Positions 22,519-34,927 are shown, counted from the stretch's first letter. The stretch is DNA of 64,000 bases from Phanerochaete sordida (GCA_019973155.2 BPQB01000009.1:496001-560000); one strand, 5' to 3'. Made by a program: numbers and translations. The notes: generated from the sequence alone by a model not told the origin.

Positions 22519-25500
22519 ATGCCTCCCGAACACGAAGAGTCGGTCCAGTCCTCGCAGTCCTCGCAGACGTCCTTCGACGAGGTCACCCAGCCCGTCTCGA
22601 TCAGCAACCTCTTCAACGATGCCGCCCTCTACCGCCAGGCACTCGCAGGCACAGAGGGGCGCGCCTCGCCGCCGCTCGAGCAGAACCCCGCGCTGCGCAG
22701 TGTGCAGGACTTCGCGGAGCTCGTCGGCAGCGACCTCGAGCCGCCCGAGCAGGTCGTCGTCGGCCGCTTCGCGCAGCTCGCCGCCGAGGACTGGGACCTG
22801 CGCGAGGAGGAGCGCGCCGACGGCCCCGTCTTCACCGAGGAGCCCGCGCCGCTCTCGGACGCCGAGAGCGCCACGCTCGCGGAGAGCGTCCGCGGGCTCG
22901 CGCTCGGCGACCCGCCGCTCGACGGCGCGACCGCCGCTGAGGGCACGCAGCTCAGCCCTGAGCAGATCATCGCGCTCCTGACGGAGGAGTTTGGGCACCT
23001 CGCCCCACCCGGAGAGGAGAAGCTCCTGCTCGAGGCTGATGGCGCAGTCATCCAGGATGTGGTCATTCTGGTATGTGGCGGGCCTATCGTGCTATTTCTG
23101 TGCTCAGAGTTCATCGCAGGGCGTCATCCATGCAACGACCCACCGACTCTCGTTTCATGCCTCCATCCCCGCGTCTGACCCCAGTCAACGTACGGAGTCG
23201 CTCATCAGAGCTGGCCCGGCCCTCGTGCATCGTCCGGGATGGCACCGCAAGCGGCGTGTGTGGATGGAGCTCTCTCATGACTTCATCTGCGCGTACCCGT
23301 CTGCACGTGAAGAAGACCACATACGTCCGTTGAGGAGTCTCATGCGTGAGTACTCATGCTATAACAGTCGCCGCAGGCTCAGCTCAGCTGTTTATCCGAC
23401 CAGTATCCTCTATCGTGGAAGTTCTTCCCGAAGACCCCAAAGAGCCTAGAGCGCTGCGAACTCGCCTGGACGGAAAGCAGGGTATCCCAGGCACATACCT
23501 CGAATTTGATACCCTGGAGTCCGCTCGCGAGTGGAGGAGAGAACTACTCGGTGTGTGGCGCCGTGCTTTGGTCTCGCGCGTGCTAAACGCGCTTTCTAGC
23601 TGCCCTATTCTTCCTGAGACGCAGGAAGCGCTCCCTTTTCGACCAGTCAAGCTCAGAAGAGGTTGAAGGCATCCGCATCGATATTCCGCTTCACCACATC
23701 CAGGCTCATTCGTACCGCATGCACGCAGATGCCATTCCCGTCCTCACCCTCACCGTCGATTCTCCGCCGCTGGTCTCGCGAGATGAGTTCACCCAGCAAA
23801 CTATCGAGCTCGCGACGTTCAAATTCAACGACGAATGCATGGACAAGCTGCAGTCGAGGATACGTGAAGCCACCAAACGCGCGAAAGAGGCACCAGATGC
23901 ATTTATAGATCGCCCAGTGGTTATCGACTTCGGGTCCCTCGATGCAAGCAGCGAGATGACGACGAGCGACATCGATCCAGTGAAAGCCAGGACGAAGGAG
24001 CAGAACATCTGCGATAACCTGGCTATCGACTACGGTCCGGATGTGTGGAGTACGTCACCTTACATAAACAGGTCGTTTTGCAGCTCACGTCTTCTCCCTT
24101 GCAGTTGCCCGGGCGTCACTGGCGTATACGCTGACGACCGGAGGATACTTCGTCGTGTCCCCTGAGTGGGTCGCATTCTGGAGCAAATCCCTCGCGACAC
24201 GCGATGTACGCTACCGCCTCGCGTCGTCGACCATCCGCTCCGCCAACCCTATCGAATTCCCCATCCGCGGCGTGCCGTGCTACGGCATGCAGCTCGAGAT
24301 AGAGGGGCACTCGAACCTCGGCTTCCGCTTCCGCTCCGAGAGCGCGCGGGACGAGGCCATCCGGCGCATCTACGAGGTCTCCGCGCGCGTGCGCACGCCC
24401 TCGCTCTCGACGACGCCGTCGCTGTCGAGCACGACGAGCACGCGCACCTCGGACAGCAGCGGGCGCTCGCGCTCGCGGCCGCCGTCGCCCGCACGCGAGA
24501 GCCCGCGGCCGCAGGGCTCGCTGCTCTCGCCGCTCACGCGCACGTTCAGCGAGGCGCGCAAGCGCATCGACCCGCGCAAGGTGCTCGACTTCCCCAAGGC
24601 GGTGAACGTGCCGCTCGGCAAGATCCTGCGCATGCCCGCGAAGCACTTTGTGTGCCTCACGATCGGCTCGCGCGGCGACGTGCAGCCGTACATCGCGCTC
24701 GGCCTCGGGCTGAAGGCGGAGGGGCACACGGTGACCATCGTCACGCACGACGAGTACAAGGAGTGGATCGAGGGCTTTGGGCTCCGCCACCGTGCGGCGG
24801 GTGGTGACCCTGGTGCACTCATACAGCTGAGCGTGGAGAACAAGGTGAATGGGACGGCGTGGGATGCTGAATAGAGGTACTGAATATTTTCTAGATGTTC
24901 TCGCCTCAGTTCTTCAAGACCAGTTTGAATAACGTACGTCGCGGTTCATCCTGAAATATACTAGGCAACTAACCGTTAGCACATAGTACCGCTCGTGGCT
25001 CGACAACTGTGCGTGTTGTCGCCGTCCCCTTCATCATGTTGTCTGATCCGGTTCGCAGTGCTACACGATGCATGGGAACAGTGCAAAGACGCGGATGCGT
25101 TGTTGGAGAGCCCTTACGCCATGGCAGGCGTCCACATCGCTGAGGCCCGCCGTGAGTTCGTCCGTTGAACCGCTCTCGTTCCCTTTTCTGATACCTGGCA
25201 GACATACCCTACTTCCGAGTCTGCACAATGCCCTGGACTAAGTATGTTTGCTATCTCTATTACTTCAAACTCTCAAGTTGACCTCACCCCTCTAGGACGA
25301 CCGAGTTCCCGCACCCATTCATCAGCGGGCCTGTCGAGACGCCGACGTTCAACAGCATGTCCTTCGTGCTCTTTGACAACATCTTTTGGGCAGCGACCTC
25401 GTCGCAGATAAACCGCTGGCGGAAAGAGTGCCTGCACCTTGAGCCGACTAACATGAGCCATACCGCGCAGTCCAAGATCCCGATTTTGTACAACTTTTCG

Positions 25501-26667
25501 TTGGTGAGTGCTTGCATTCTCGACAAGCCAGGAGGCTGACCATGCCTCGGAAATGCTGTGGATACTGTAGGCCGTCGTGCCAAAACCACTCGACTGGAGC
25601 GATAGCAAGATCATCTGTGGCTAGTGCGTTCTGGCGCACTGACTCCCATTTCTTTCCAATTAACTTGTGGTGTAGCTGGTTCCTCGACAACCCCGACCAC
25701 AACTGGACGCCGCCCGATTCGCTGCTCGCGTTCATGAAGCAAGCGAGAGCGGACAACAAGCCTCTCGTGTATATCGGCTTCGGGAGCATCACGGTTCCTG
25801 ACCCGCACAGCGTGACCGAGCACATATACCAGGCCGTCCAGAAAAGTACGTGCCGCTGTGCCCACGACCGGGCTCTTGGTTTGACGAGGGTATGTTGTGC
25901 AGGCGATGTCCGCGCGATCGTGTCGAAAGGCTGGTCTAGCCGCATGCACAAGCAGACGGTGGCCGAGGTCGAGGTGCCGAAGGAGGTGTATGTAGTAAGT
26001 GTGGCGGACCATTTCTTCGAAGGCTGTGAACTGATTTCACGGATAAAATAGGTAGAGAAGATACCCCACGAGTATGTTCAGCTCTCGGTTCGTTGTGCTG
26101 CCTGCGCTGATGAAACATTGTAGCTGGTTGTTCCCTCAGATAGACGCAGCCATGCATCATGGTGGTGCAGGCACCACCGGAGCCAGTCTCAGAGGTAAGC
26201 ACCGCGCGCGGTTGAAACTGCTGATACTTACGGAGGTGCAGCCGGTATACCCACTCTCATCAAGCCATGGTTCGGCGACCAGTTTTTCTGGGCGTCGAGG
26301 GTTCAGAGGCTCGGAGTGCGTGAATCCCTGAAACATTCAGTTGCATCTGTTGATCTGATTCTTGTCAGGCTGGTCACCGAGTCTCAAGTCTCCGCGTCAA
26401 TGACCTTGTCGTTGCTTTGAAGAAGGCCACAACCGACAGGTAATTAATTTCGGCCGGCGTAGGAGCCAGGCTTACCATTTTAAAACAGGATCATGAAAGA
26501 GAAGGCCAACATTGTCGGTCAGAAGATCCGCAGCGTGAGTCTTCTTCGCTGACCTTTGTATTCGACCCGCTGAGGACGTCCAATAGGAAAATGGCGTTTT
26601 GACTGCAATCCACTATATCAATACCTACTTTCCCCGGGCGTACAGTGAGGGTCTGAGTCCTGAGTAG
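22519..26667 (+). CDS. ATG26: Sterol 3-beta-glucosyltransferase (GRAM-PH-GT1 type)
   Basis: Nineteen exons between 22519 and 26667 (first 22519-23070, last 26587-26667) give 1064 residues with all frames closing. The enzyme transfers glucose from UDP-glucose to the 3-hydroxyl of ergosterol and related sterols at membranes. Domains in order: acidic N-terminus; a GRAM-like start ([16 protein letters not shown], about 185-200); a PH region (about 215-325, with [15 protein letters not shown]); a second GRAM (about 460-530); then the GT1 fold from about 640 ([20 protein letters not shown]). The nucleotide-sugar site carries [18 protein letters not shown] and [10 protein letters not shown], with YIGFGSI before it. 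This matches UGT51/Atg26, which supports pexophagy in some yeasts; that role here is unproven. Several exons are tiny (22 nt at 24987-25008, 20 nt at 26052-26071), so automated models often break in this gene. Confidence 0.95.
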
Positions 26668-27456
26668 AGTCCATTTATGAATAGACGATATCTAAGACAA
26701 TGTACAATGCGTATCTGTATGTAATGTTAGCCCCATATACTACCCCAAGTTCCGGCACTAGCCTCGCATCGGCAGGAGTCCCACGTGCGGCATCGTCTTT
26801 GACCACTCGACGAGATTACTATTGCCTTCCATGCCTCCAGCCGCGTGCGGTTGGGGCGTGACACGGGGGCCGGGTTCCATGAGAGCAGAAAAGACCACCC
26901 TCCATGGCTCGACCGACCTACCCGCGCAGGACCCTGGCTCTCGCCGAGGCGAAAGTCGCAAGAAGCGGCCAAGGAGAGAGCCGGGCTGCAGGCGTCACGA
27001 AAAAAAGAATAACAAGGACGCCTTCTCAAGCAAGCAGGGCTGTTGACGTCGAAACCGTCGCGCTGTCATTTCAGACGAACCTGCTGCGGTTGCGCTGTGA
27101 ACTCGAGGATGCCTGTATCTGGAGCTGGCGTACTCACCTTCAGAATGTCAAAGAGTCGCTGGCCTCTTGTATCCTTCGCGAGCTACGAGAGGTCTCACAC
27201 ACGCCACATACGGCGGCAGGGAGGGCGGTGCATGATGGTGGTTCGAATCAAAGAGAGCTAGACGGCGGGCGCCTGATGTCTGGTCAAGGTTCTGGGTGTT
27301 CCACGCCTGTCTACACTCGTCCTCGTTGCTGCTTGCTGCCGGCCTCCTCTCGTTTTCAAACCATACCCTCTTCCTCGCCGTTGACGGCGGTGCTCTGCCT
27401 TCGTTGTCTCTCAAAGACCCGCCGTCACACTCCTTGATGACCTGCACGTCCATCCG
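26668..27456. other. Spacer between sterol glucosyltransferase and Ser-rich gene
   Basis: This holds the 3' UTR of the glucosyltransferase gene and the promoter of the next gene. The open frames at 26904-27437 and 26727-27029 have no motif. Pyrimidine-rich sequence (CCATACCCTCTTCCTCGCC near 27360) precedes the next start codon by about 100 bp. Confidence 0.4.
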
Positions 27457-30400
27457 ATGACCCCCCGCCCACACTTAGCTCGCAGTCAACGACCTTTGTC
27501 CGCTATTTTCATCGGGTCGCTTGGTTCTACGTCAAGCTCGACCCCTCCCGACCTGCCTAAATTGCCAGAACCCCCGAGTCCCGAGGGTTCACCCGGTCCA
27601 TCGACCCCTTCTAGGTCTGGTCTGCCATCACCTCCCGCGACAAACTCCAGCGGTAGCGGGAACGGCAGTAACGGCGACGGCTCCACCAACGCTGGCAGCC
27701 TACGCGAACGCAAGGCGCAGAGACCATACTCGGTCTCTAACGTCTACGATATGTACAATGGCCGCAACAAGTCCTACACGGACCTCACCAATGCTGCCAG
27801 TAACCCCCTGTCCGACGAAGAAGACGAACCAAATGATCACGAACGCGACGACGATACGACGGCCAGGTTTGACATGCACCGCAGGCGGTCCACGAACACA
27901 ATACCTGGCGACCATGTCTCCGCGCTGCAAAGGGTGAAGACCTTGACGGAACGCAACCGCCTGGTGTGTTGTTCGTCTAGTCTTGCTCCCCGCTTTCTGC
28001 TGACGGGGGAACCCTCGTTCGCGTGATCAACCAGATCCTGGACAAGCTGACGTCCATGGCGCGTAATCAATCCCCTCTACCTCCATCCAAAGCGTCGCGG
28101 TCTTCTGTCTCTCCCTCACATACACCTTCCCCAACCCCTCCGTCCGCCGCTTCGTCACGGCCGCCATCTTCCGCCCGCAACATCTTACCTTCGCGCGCCG
28201 AGACATCGTCACTTCACCGCTCCCGTCTGCTTGCCAGCAACCCGGGAAACTCAGGGTCTGAGACCGAGCGCGAAAGCTCGCGCTCCGCCTCCCGGTCGCG
28301 CCCAATCTCCCACACGTACTCTTCGTCCGACAGCATGTCCAACACGCCGACTTCCCAGTTCTCAGAGGTCATCCTGCCGTTCGTTGGCGACAAGGATTCG
28401 GCGCGTGCTAAACGCATATCCGCACCGATTTCTCCGGGTCTCGTAGAGTCGCGACTAGCGCGGTTGAGCAGCCGAGAAAGCTCCCCGCCACCGTCCCCTG
28501 CTCCCTCTTCCAGCTCTCGTACTCCTCGTAAGCGTGCTTCTGCCGCTGTTACGGCCGCGGAGAGAGACCAGCTTCGACAAGCACAGAACGGGGGCAACGA
28601 CGTCATATCCGCAGCTCTCGCTGCTGCTGCGTCGACGCGTCGAAGTAGGAGTCCAGAGGGCAATGGGACAGCGGGCAGCGTCAGTAGAAGAGGTCTGGGT
28701 AGGAATCCTATGCCGAGGGAATTTATCGAGCAGAATGGACGTGGACAAGAGGTGGGCACATCCTTGTTCCGTACTGACTGTATGCTCAAAAATCCGAACA
28801 ACAGGGTCGAGAAACGGACAGAAGTACACCACGTACACCCCAACGTGACCGAAGTCTTGCACGGTCTCGCCATTCTCCTTCGCCGTCCGCTCGCGCCTCC
28901 ACTTCGCAGCTGCCCCTTACCACTCCGTCTACGCAATATTCACCAAGCCGACGGCAGGGACCTTCTTCGCGCACCTCCACTGTGCGGGATTTGACGCGCC
29001 GGCACCAGACCAGATGGATGTCTGAAGACTTGTCTTCGTCTGCACACGCTGATATCGACGACGTGCCAAGTACACCTAGCCGGTCTACGACGAGCCTAGC
29101 GCATTACGGCAACAGCCCCGGCAGGCGGCCAACTACCAGAGGTGGCTCAGATCCCTTGAGTCCTGGGCGGTCCTTGATTGGCGAGGGCCTGCGAGCAGCA
29201 GGGATCACTCGGAGACGTGATTCTAGGGCTGGCGATGACCCGTTTGCACATCCGCAAGCAACTCCCGTCGTCCAAGCCGTATCACCTCGACGAACGCGTT
29301 CAACTGGCGCGAACTCGGTGGTCAACGGTGGCATGGAGTGGGAATCTCCGGTTCAAGTTGCCCCAAGCACCCGGATAGGCGAACGTAGCGGGCGTAAACC
29401 TGCAGCAGAACACGAGGGTCCTCGTGCTGTGACCTCGATGGCGGCGATCCACCATGACAGTCCAGCAAGTCTTTCGAGGGCATCTGGCTCCACGCGGCTC
29501 TATCAGTCAACACGCGCCCTGCAACGCGAGCTTTCTATTTCGTCGGCGTATGACGATCCTGGTGGAGATATGTCATCCACGAGTCGTGGTTCGGAGGGCG
29601 ATAGATATTCGTCTCCATACTCCGCCGTCAGCTCAAGACCACCCACCGCAGCTTCAAGTGCCACGCGAGACGCTCATACGCAGCACCGTCGTTTGTTGTT
29701 GGAGGCGCTCAATATGTTTGAGTCTCATCTGTCACGTCTGCCTCCAATGGGACACACCACAACCTCGACCATTCCGGAGGTCTTCCAGACATCTCAGCAA
29801 GCGGTACACGCCCTCGACCTCCTCAACAACTCGCTCCGAGCGGCTACCAACGAAGCGTTGCGGCTACAGGTCGATGCTGAAGTCGCTGACAGTGACAGTG
29901 CGCTCTCCGAGATTGCTGAGATATGGCACCGGGTCGGGGACGACCATCGCGAACATCTCAAGATAAGCGATGAGCTCGTGCGGAACATGACCCAGCTTCT
30001 TCTAGGAGTTGGGCGCGTCCTTCGCGACACCGCCGGAGCCTCTCAGAGCCAACATCATCTTCGGAGCATCAGCATGGACGAAGACATCGGGCGTCGCCTC
30101 ACGCCAGACACAGGGTCCGCCTCGAGCGACAAGAGGAGTTCAGATGGCAGGGTCAGTAGGGAGACCAAGCGCAGCTGGGATTCACGCGATGGAGGGCAGT
30201 CCAGTGCACAACGTTTGGCAAACGTCGACCGGACTAGCAACGGTGGTAGCACTCGCCTATCGTCAGTGCACCTACCATCTCGGAGCTCAGCTGCGTCCGG
30301 GAGCGACGGCAGGAGCTCTAGCGAAGCCGCATTTGAACAGACGCCGCCCGCATCTCGTCCTTTGCCATCGGCGCTCTCGTCTGGGCCGAGGCGACTGTAT

Positions 30401-31078
30401 ACTCCGCGCGACCGCACCGTGTTGGACTCCGCCGCAGCTCCTATGATGTCGAGTCTCGACTCCCAGGAGACTATCCATGGGTACGAACCTTCGCCTACTC
30501 CCGCTGGCAGACTCACCTCGCAGTCTGAACGCACACGGGCTCTACCCCCTATTGCCATACCGCCGTCGCTATCGACTCTGCCTTCTGAGTCTTTGCTCAA
30601 TCGTCGCTCGGCAACATCAACGTCCGACAGGAGTCGTCGTAAGGTGTCGGGTAATTCTCAAGTAACAGTCCGTGCTGAGCCGTCTCTACCGTCAGTGATC
30701 AAACAGCCAACCGCGACCACTGCTGTAACGCCCACCACGGTCTCGAACTTCGATGCCACAGAGGCTGGGTCGTCGATGAGCAGGTCGAACTCCGAGAGCT
30801 CGATGCGCTCCAACGGCTCCGCGATATCAAAGCCGACTGCCACTTCGACCCTCGGCAGCATCAAGCGCAGCTTCAGGGAGGACTTGGCGTCGCTGCGTTC
30901 GCCAATGTCCGGATCCGAGACCGAGCGTCCTCGGACGTTCACGCCGCGCACTCGCATATCCCTCGAAGGTGGTCGCCCGGACTCCATGGGGCGCAGTAGC
31001 CAGGCGTCAACTCTCACGTCGACACGTAAAGAGCGCCGCCGGACTATCACGGAGATCTTCGCGCAAGCTCAGCAATAG
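27457..31078 (+). CDS. Ser-rich protein of unknown function
   Basis: Three exons (27457-27963, 28035-28751, 28805-31078) give 1165 residues. I do not recognise a named domain. The first 600 residues are dominated by Ser, Pro, Arg and Thr. A short block, QRVKTLTERNRLILDKL, spans the first intron and looks helical. At about residues 700-830 is the only long non-repetitive stretch: LLLEALNMFESHLSRL through EIAEIWHRVGDDHREHLKISDELV and MTQLLLGVGRVLRD, predicted helical and possibly coiled-coil. The tail is again Ser/Thr-rich and ends with a basic segment (KERRRTITEIFAQAQQ). The composition suggests a phosphoregulated scaffold or cytoskeletal protein, but that is a guess. Taking the donor at 28752 restores a long continuous Ser-rich frame, whereas reading through stops at 28994. 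Confidence 0.75.
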
Positions 31079-31624
31079 CACTCGATATGCACCCTCCGTA
31101 CCCTTGCAGTAAGTCTAGATCACCTCACGGTGCAAACCAGAATGCTGACACCGATGCAGCACATCTCGAATGTCATGACTCCAAAACAGCCACGCATGTC
31201 ACCATTGACTTCCTGTCGCCTTCAGGACTCTCGCACTTTTCTTCGCATCTTGTGGTCATCTTCTGTCGTCTATTCTTCGCTGTTTTCCGGCCGTCCGCTG
31301 TGCTCGCCGTCTCCCCTGTGTGTAAAATGTGTCTTCCCTCTCGCCCTGCATCTTCATTTCCCTTGTCTGTGTCAATATCTGGTTCGCTCTGCACGTAACA
31401 TTATGGCTCGTATGACACGCAGCACCCCCAACATGAACGTTTGATCGACTCCCCTCCACAGCCCGCAGTAGATCTTGCTAATGCCATGTAGCGATGCATT
31501 GCAGATACCTTACAGCTCCTTAGAATCTTGTACGTACCGCAGTTTCGACTCAAGCCTGGTGGCCCTGTGGCTAGTCTCTATCGTCGCTTGGGCTCCTTAT
31601 TTATATAACATCGACGACGACTAC
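31079..31624. other. Convergent 3' region
   Basis: The Ser-rich gene (plus) and the F-box gene (minus) converge here. The DNA is T-rich with short open frames and no motif, consistent with two 3' UTRs. Confidence 0.5.
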
Positions 31625-33070
31625 TTACAAACGCGTGATAATTAGTTCGACGGTAGCCGGGGGCGCCTCCATGGACTGCTGCGCAAACAGTACGCGGAGG
31701 ACACCATTCGTCGATGGCTGCGGAAGCATGAACTTGACCCTCCCCGCGATGTACGTCCTCTCATCCTCGTCCTCCTCTTTTTCGCACATAATCCAGATCT
31801 CCTTGAGCGTGTCCCACCGACGGCACATGCCACCCAGCACCTCGTTCAGCGGCGACACGTTGCTTCCGTCCGACAAGGACCGCATAGACTGCCGACGGAT
31901 GCGAAGGACGAGCTTGTGGGCGCCGAGGGCCTCTGGATGGACGTTCTGGATGTGCCTGGCGAATGCGATCATCGCGTGCATGTCGTTGAAGCTGTCCAAG
32001 TGCCCGCCGAAGGCCGGGTCGATCCTCAGCACGGCGCTCTTCAGCGCGGTGCAGCGGCTGAGGTCGGGGTAGGCGGTGCCTGGGGGTGCAGCGTCAGCGG
32101 CGCGGGAAGACGTGGCCGGGTAAGAATGCATACCGATGGGGACGTGGCTGAGGCCGTCATACGGAAAGGCATAGTGGAGGTGCTCGAGGGTGGGCCCGGC
32201 GGCGTTGACGAAGTCCTGTGCTGATGCACGCGTGTTGGCCTGCGTCCCACAGCGTATGCTGAGCGTCCGGAGTTTGCTGAGATCGAGCAGGGGCAGCAGA
32301 TGCTGCAGGAATGTCCCGTCGTGCCTCGCGACGCTCAACGAGCGGACGGCTGAGGGCGCCGCCGGTTGCACGGCTGCGGCGCCGTTGTCGTTACCGAAGT
32401 CGAACACGTAGGGGTCGAGCACCACCTCGTCCACCGCGGCGAAGCAGCGCAGCAGCCGGAACACCTGCTTGTTGGGCCGCACCTCCGAGCTGATCGTGAG
32501 GTGCTGGAGCGAGCGACTGGCGACGTGGCCGTGTGGCGCGGGCCCGGCGCTGGGTGTCTCGTCGCTGATCGCTACATGCTCCAAACGGAGGACGCGCAGG
32601 CGCGGCAGCATGTCGACGGCGTGCACGAAGTGCTGGGCGGGGGCCTCGTGTCTGGCGGGGTCCCACGCGTCGGAGGCGTAGCCGCGCAGGAGCACACAGC
32701 GGACGTGCTGCCGCAGGTCCTCTCTGCCAGCGAAAAGGTCGCGGAAGGCAGATAGAGGCTTCAGAGGCCACGTGGCCCCGCGGTAGTCGCGTATCCACCG
32801 TCCCGGGAGGGGCGGATAGAGGGCGTCGGCCATCTCTCGCACATCTTCGACGGAGGTGGTGAAGGAGAAGTAGATGCGGCGGAACAGCTGCTCTGCGGCA
32901 AGAACTGCCCAGGACTTGCAGACGAGTCTGCACGCCTGCAGATCTATGTTGTGTAGCGGATCCGGGTCGCTGGGAGGTCCCTGTTGTACGAGAGGCTCAT
33001 ACAAATTCTCGAGAATGAGGGTAACGAGCTCTGGGGGTATGTCCGGCACTGTCATGTCTATCGATGACAT
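31625..33070 (-). CDS. F-box protein, Agaricomycete type
   Basis: A single exon gives 481 residues from the ATG at 33070. The F-box lies near the N-terminus: VPDIPPELVTLILENL, then RLVCKSWAVLAAEQLFRRIYF. The rest is Leu-rich and repeat-like (LPRLRVLRLEHVAI, SLQHLTISSEV, LDLSKLRTLSIRC), as in F-box proteins with irregular leucine-rich repeats. F-box proteins recruit substrates to SCF ubiquitin ligases; the substrate is unknown. The frame is open a little upstream (to 33097) but without an ATG. It is one of several F-box genes in the window and is convergent with the Ser-rich gene. Confidence 0.85.
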   Translation of the reverse strand: MSSIDMTVPDIPPELVTLILENLYEPLVQQGPPSDPDPLHNIDLQACRLVCKSWAVLAAEQLFRRIYFSFTTSVEDVREMADALYPPLPGRWIRDYRGATWPLKPLSAFRDLFAGREDLRQHVRCVLLRGYASDAWDPARHEAPAQHFVHAVDMLPRLRVLRLEHVAISDETPSAGPAPHGHVASRSLQHLTISSEVRPNKQVFRLLRCFAAVDEVVLDPYVFDFGNDNGAAAVQPAAPSAVRSLSVARHDGTFLQHLLPLLDLSKLRTLSIRCGTQANTRASAQDFVNAAGPTLEHLHYAFPYDGLSHVPIGMHSYPATSSRAADAAPPGTAYPDLSRCTALKSAVLRIDPAFGGHLDSFNDMHAMIAFARHIQNVHPEALGAHKLVLRIRRQSMRSLSDGSNVSPLNEVLGGMCRRWDTLKEIWIMCEKEEDEDERTYIAGRVKFMLPQPSTNGVLRVLFAQQSMEAPPATVELIITRL

Positions 33071-33808
33071 TGGAATGACAATAATCAGGTACTTCAAAGT
33101 ATAGAAACCTACCTAGTAGCGACTACTTGCTTCTATGCTGGTAGATGAACGTAGCGATGAGAGAGGATGAGCCCGCGCTTCTTGTTCAAATGATGCAGGG
33201 CACGTCACCCGCGCTTTGCTGCAGACCAAGCGTGGCGGGCCGACGCGCTGACCGCTTGTCTCTACACCACACAGTATTCGAGAGGACGGCAACGCAGGGC
33301 ATTTCGCAGTGTTGAGACGCAATGCTTCTACAGGCCGTCGAAGTGGGAGACTTCGCAGAAACTCCCTGTTTGAACTGGCTGGGCTTGCGCTGTGCAATAC
33401 AGTCTGCTATGACTGGCGCGCTCGACGCTCGGGAGCTGACCTTGAGACCGACTTGGGATGGCGGTCGAACCCTGGGCCTCACTGCTCGCGATTACGGCTA
33501 GACCATGTCTTGACGCGCCACGACGCGCCTTGACTGCTCCGAGACGGAACGAACCAATCTGTTCGCGCCTGCCCTAGAACATATCTCGTCACCGCTGACA
33601 GTGAGAAAGCGACACTCGGAGTGTACGGCGCGCGGTGATATCTGACAAGTCGCAGAGACACAATGGCCAAGAAGACTTGTTCTGACCGGACCCTTGTGAT
33701 TATAAAGCGGGATCAGTCTGTGCACTATATAGAGCCCCTCGCGTCGGCTGCCGCGCGAATCCCGAGCCCCCTCTCTCCCACACCTCTAACGTCGACCACA
33801 CACCCGCG
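33071..33808. promoter_or_regulatory. Divergent spacer, F-box / MIF-family gene
   Basis: This holds the promoters of the minus-strand F-box gene and the plus-strand MIF-family gene. TATAAAG at 33701-33707 stands 108 bp before the MIF start; a second TATATAG lies near 33726. No gene was seen in the remainder. Confidence 0.5.
33701..33707 (+). promoter_or_regulatory. TATA box of the MIF-family gene
   Basis: TATAAAG, 108 bp upstream of the start codon, would place transcription initiation near 33735 with a leader of about 75 nt. A second TATA-like element about 25 bp downstream is an alternative. Confidence 0.5.
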
Positions 33809-34402
33809 ATGCCCTCTCTCGAGATTAAGACGAACGTCAAGCTCGACGACCCGAAGAAGTTCGTCGCCGAGTTCTCCGCGGTGCGTGCACTCAGGGCCGC
33901 GCGCGCGGCGCGTGCGAGCATGACGCGGACGGCTGATCGCAGGGTCGCTGCAGTTCGCGGCGGAGACCCTCGGCAAGCCACTGCAGTACATCTGCGTGAC
34001 GTACACGTACAACGAGTACATGGCCTGGAACGCGACGTTCGACCCGTGCTTCCTCCTCGCGATCGTACGTCGTTTGTGCTCCTGTGTGCATTGCGACGGC
34101 GCGCTGACCGCGGGCAGGTGAGCTTGGACAACATCAACGCAGACGCGAACGAGAAGTACAGCAAGGTCCTGTTCGAGCATGTCGAGCAGAAGCTGAACAT
34201 TCCGGACCACCGCGGCTACATGTGCGTCATATGTGCTAGCTGTCGCGAACCCCTGGTTGATCGTGCCGTCGCAGCTCCTTCACCGATCCTGGCCGCGAGA
34301 ACTTGGGGTGAGTGACGTTGCTTTACTTATTAGATCTCTTCGTTGAAGGCATGTTACAGTCACAAGAGGACCACCTTCGGGTCGATCTTTGGCAAGAAGT
34401 AG
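33809..34402 (+). CDS. MIF-family tautomerase-like protein
   Basis: Five exons (33809-33880, 33954-34064, 34118-34221, 34275-34307, 34360-34402) give 120 residues, close to the 115 typical of macrophage migration inhibitory factor. The mature protein begins with Pro (MPSLEIKTNV), the catalytic base of the family. Conserved blocks are FAAETLGKPLQYICVTYTYNE, SLDNINADANEKYSK and RGYISFTDPGRENLGHKRTT. Family members are homotrimers that tautomerise keto-enol substrates in vitro. The role in fungi is unclear. No signal peptide is present, so it is presumably cytosolic or secreted unconventionally. Short exons mean that it is easily missed by open-frame searches. Confidence 0.9.
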
Positions 34403-34920
34403 GCCCCAGTGGGAGACATGCCCTGACTCAAACAAATGGAAATCCGGAAGACCACATGTATCATTACTTACATACCAAGGAGAATCGACGTTACCTGAAC
34501 AAATTATCGCATTTTACTCACAGAAGAGCAGTACGTGACAGGGTGTAGAAGAGTTGCTTATCTCTTCTCTAAGCTCGTCAAATGGGGCTACTCTCCCGCA
34601 TCGTCGGGGTGCCGTAGCATCGGAGTTGTCGCACTGGCTCTCTAGGACGAGGGTTCTTGAGACCAGGTGGCTCGTGAAACACCATGTTGGTTGGCACCTT
34701 CGCCTGCACTCCTTCCGCTCTTCCGCAGGTACCCAGGTGTCATGTCCCCTCAGTGTTTGCTCGTGGCGTATTGCGTCACGCATGAGATAGCCAGGAAAGG
34801 CGAGCTTCCCAGCCTCGATATCAGGTCTGTGATGCAGCGGGTCTCCCGAGTGGATAAGCTCAGCGCCGCCGTCCGCCGCCAGCACCCGCTCCCGAGGTCG
34901 GTTCCGTTTGGTCCGTGCAA
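34403..34920. other. Spacer downstream of the MIF-family gene
   Basis: This holds the 3' UTR of the MIF-family gene and sequence upstream of the next TATA box. Short open frames on both strands show no motif. Confidence 0.4.
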
Positions 34921-34927
34921 TATAAAG
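34921..34927 (+). promoter_or_regulatory. TATA box of the small orphan gene
   Basis: TATAAAG stands 72 bp upstream of the ATG at 34993, a suitable distance for a leader of about 40 nt. It supports that otherwise unrecognised gene as real. Confidence 0.5.

Noticed and set aside
23346..23386. Earlier acceptors for the third exon of the sterol glucosyltransferase
   Set aside because: Acceptors near 23376 and 23396 give other frames or a longer odd sequence; the one at 23403 gives [14 protein letters not shown], which fits the PH region.
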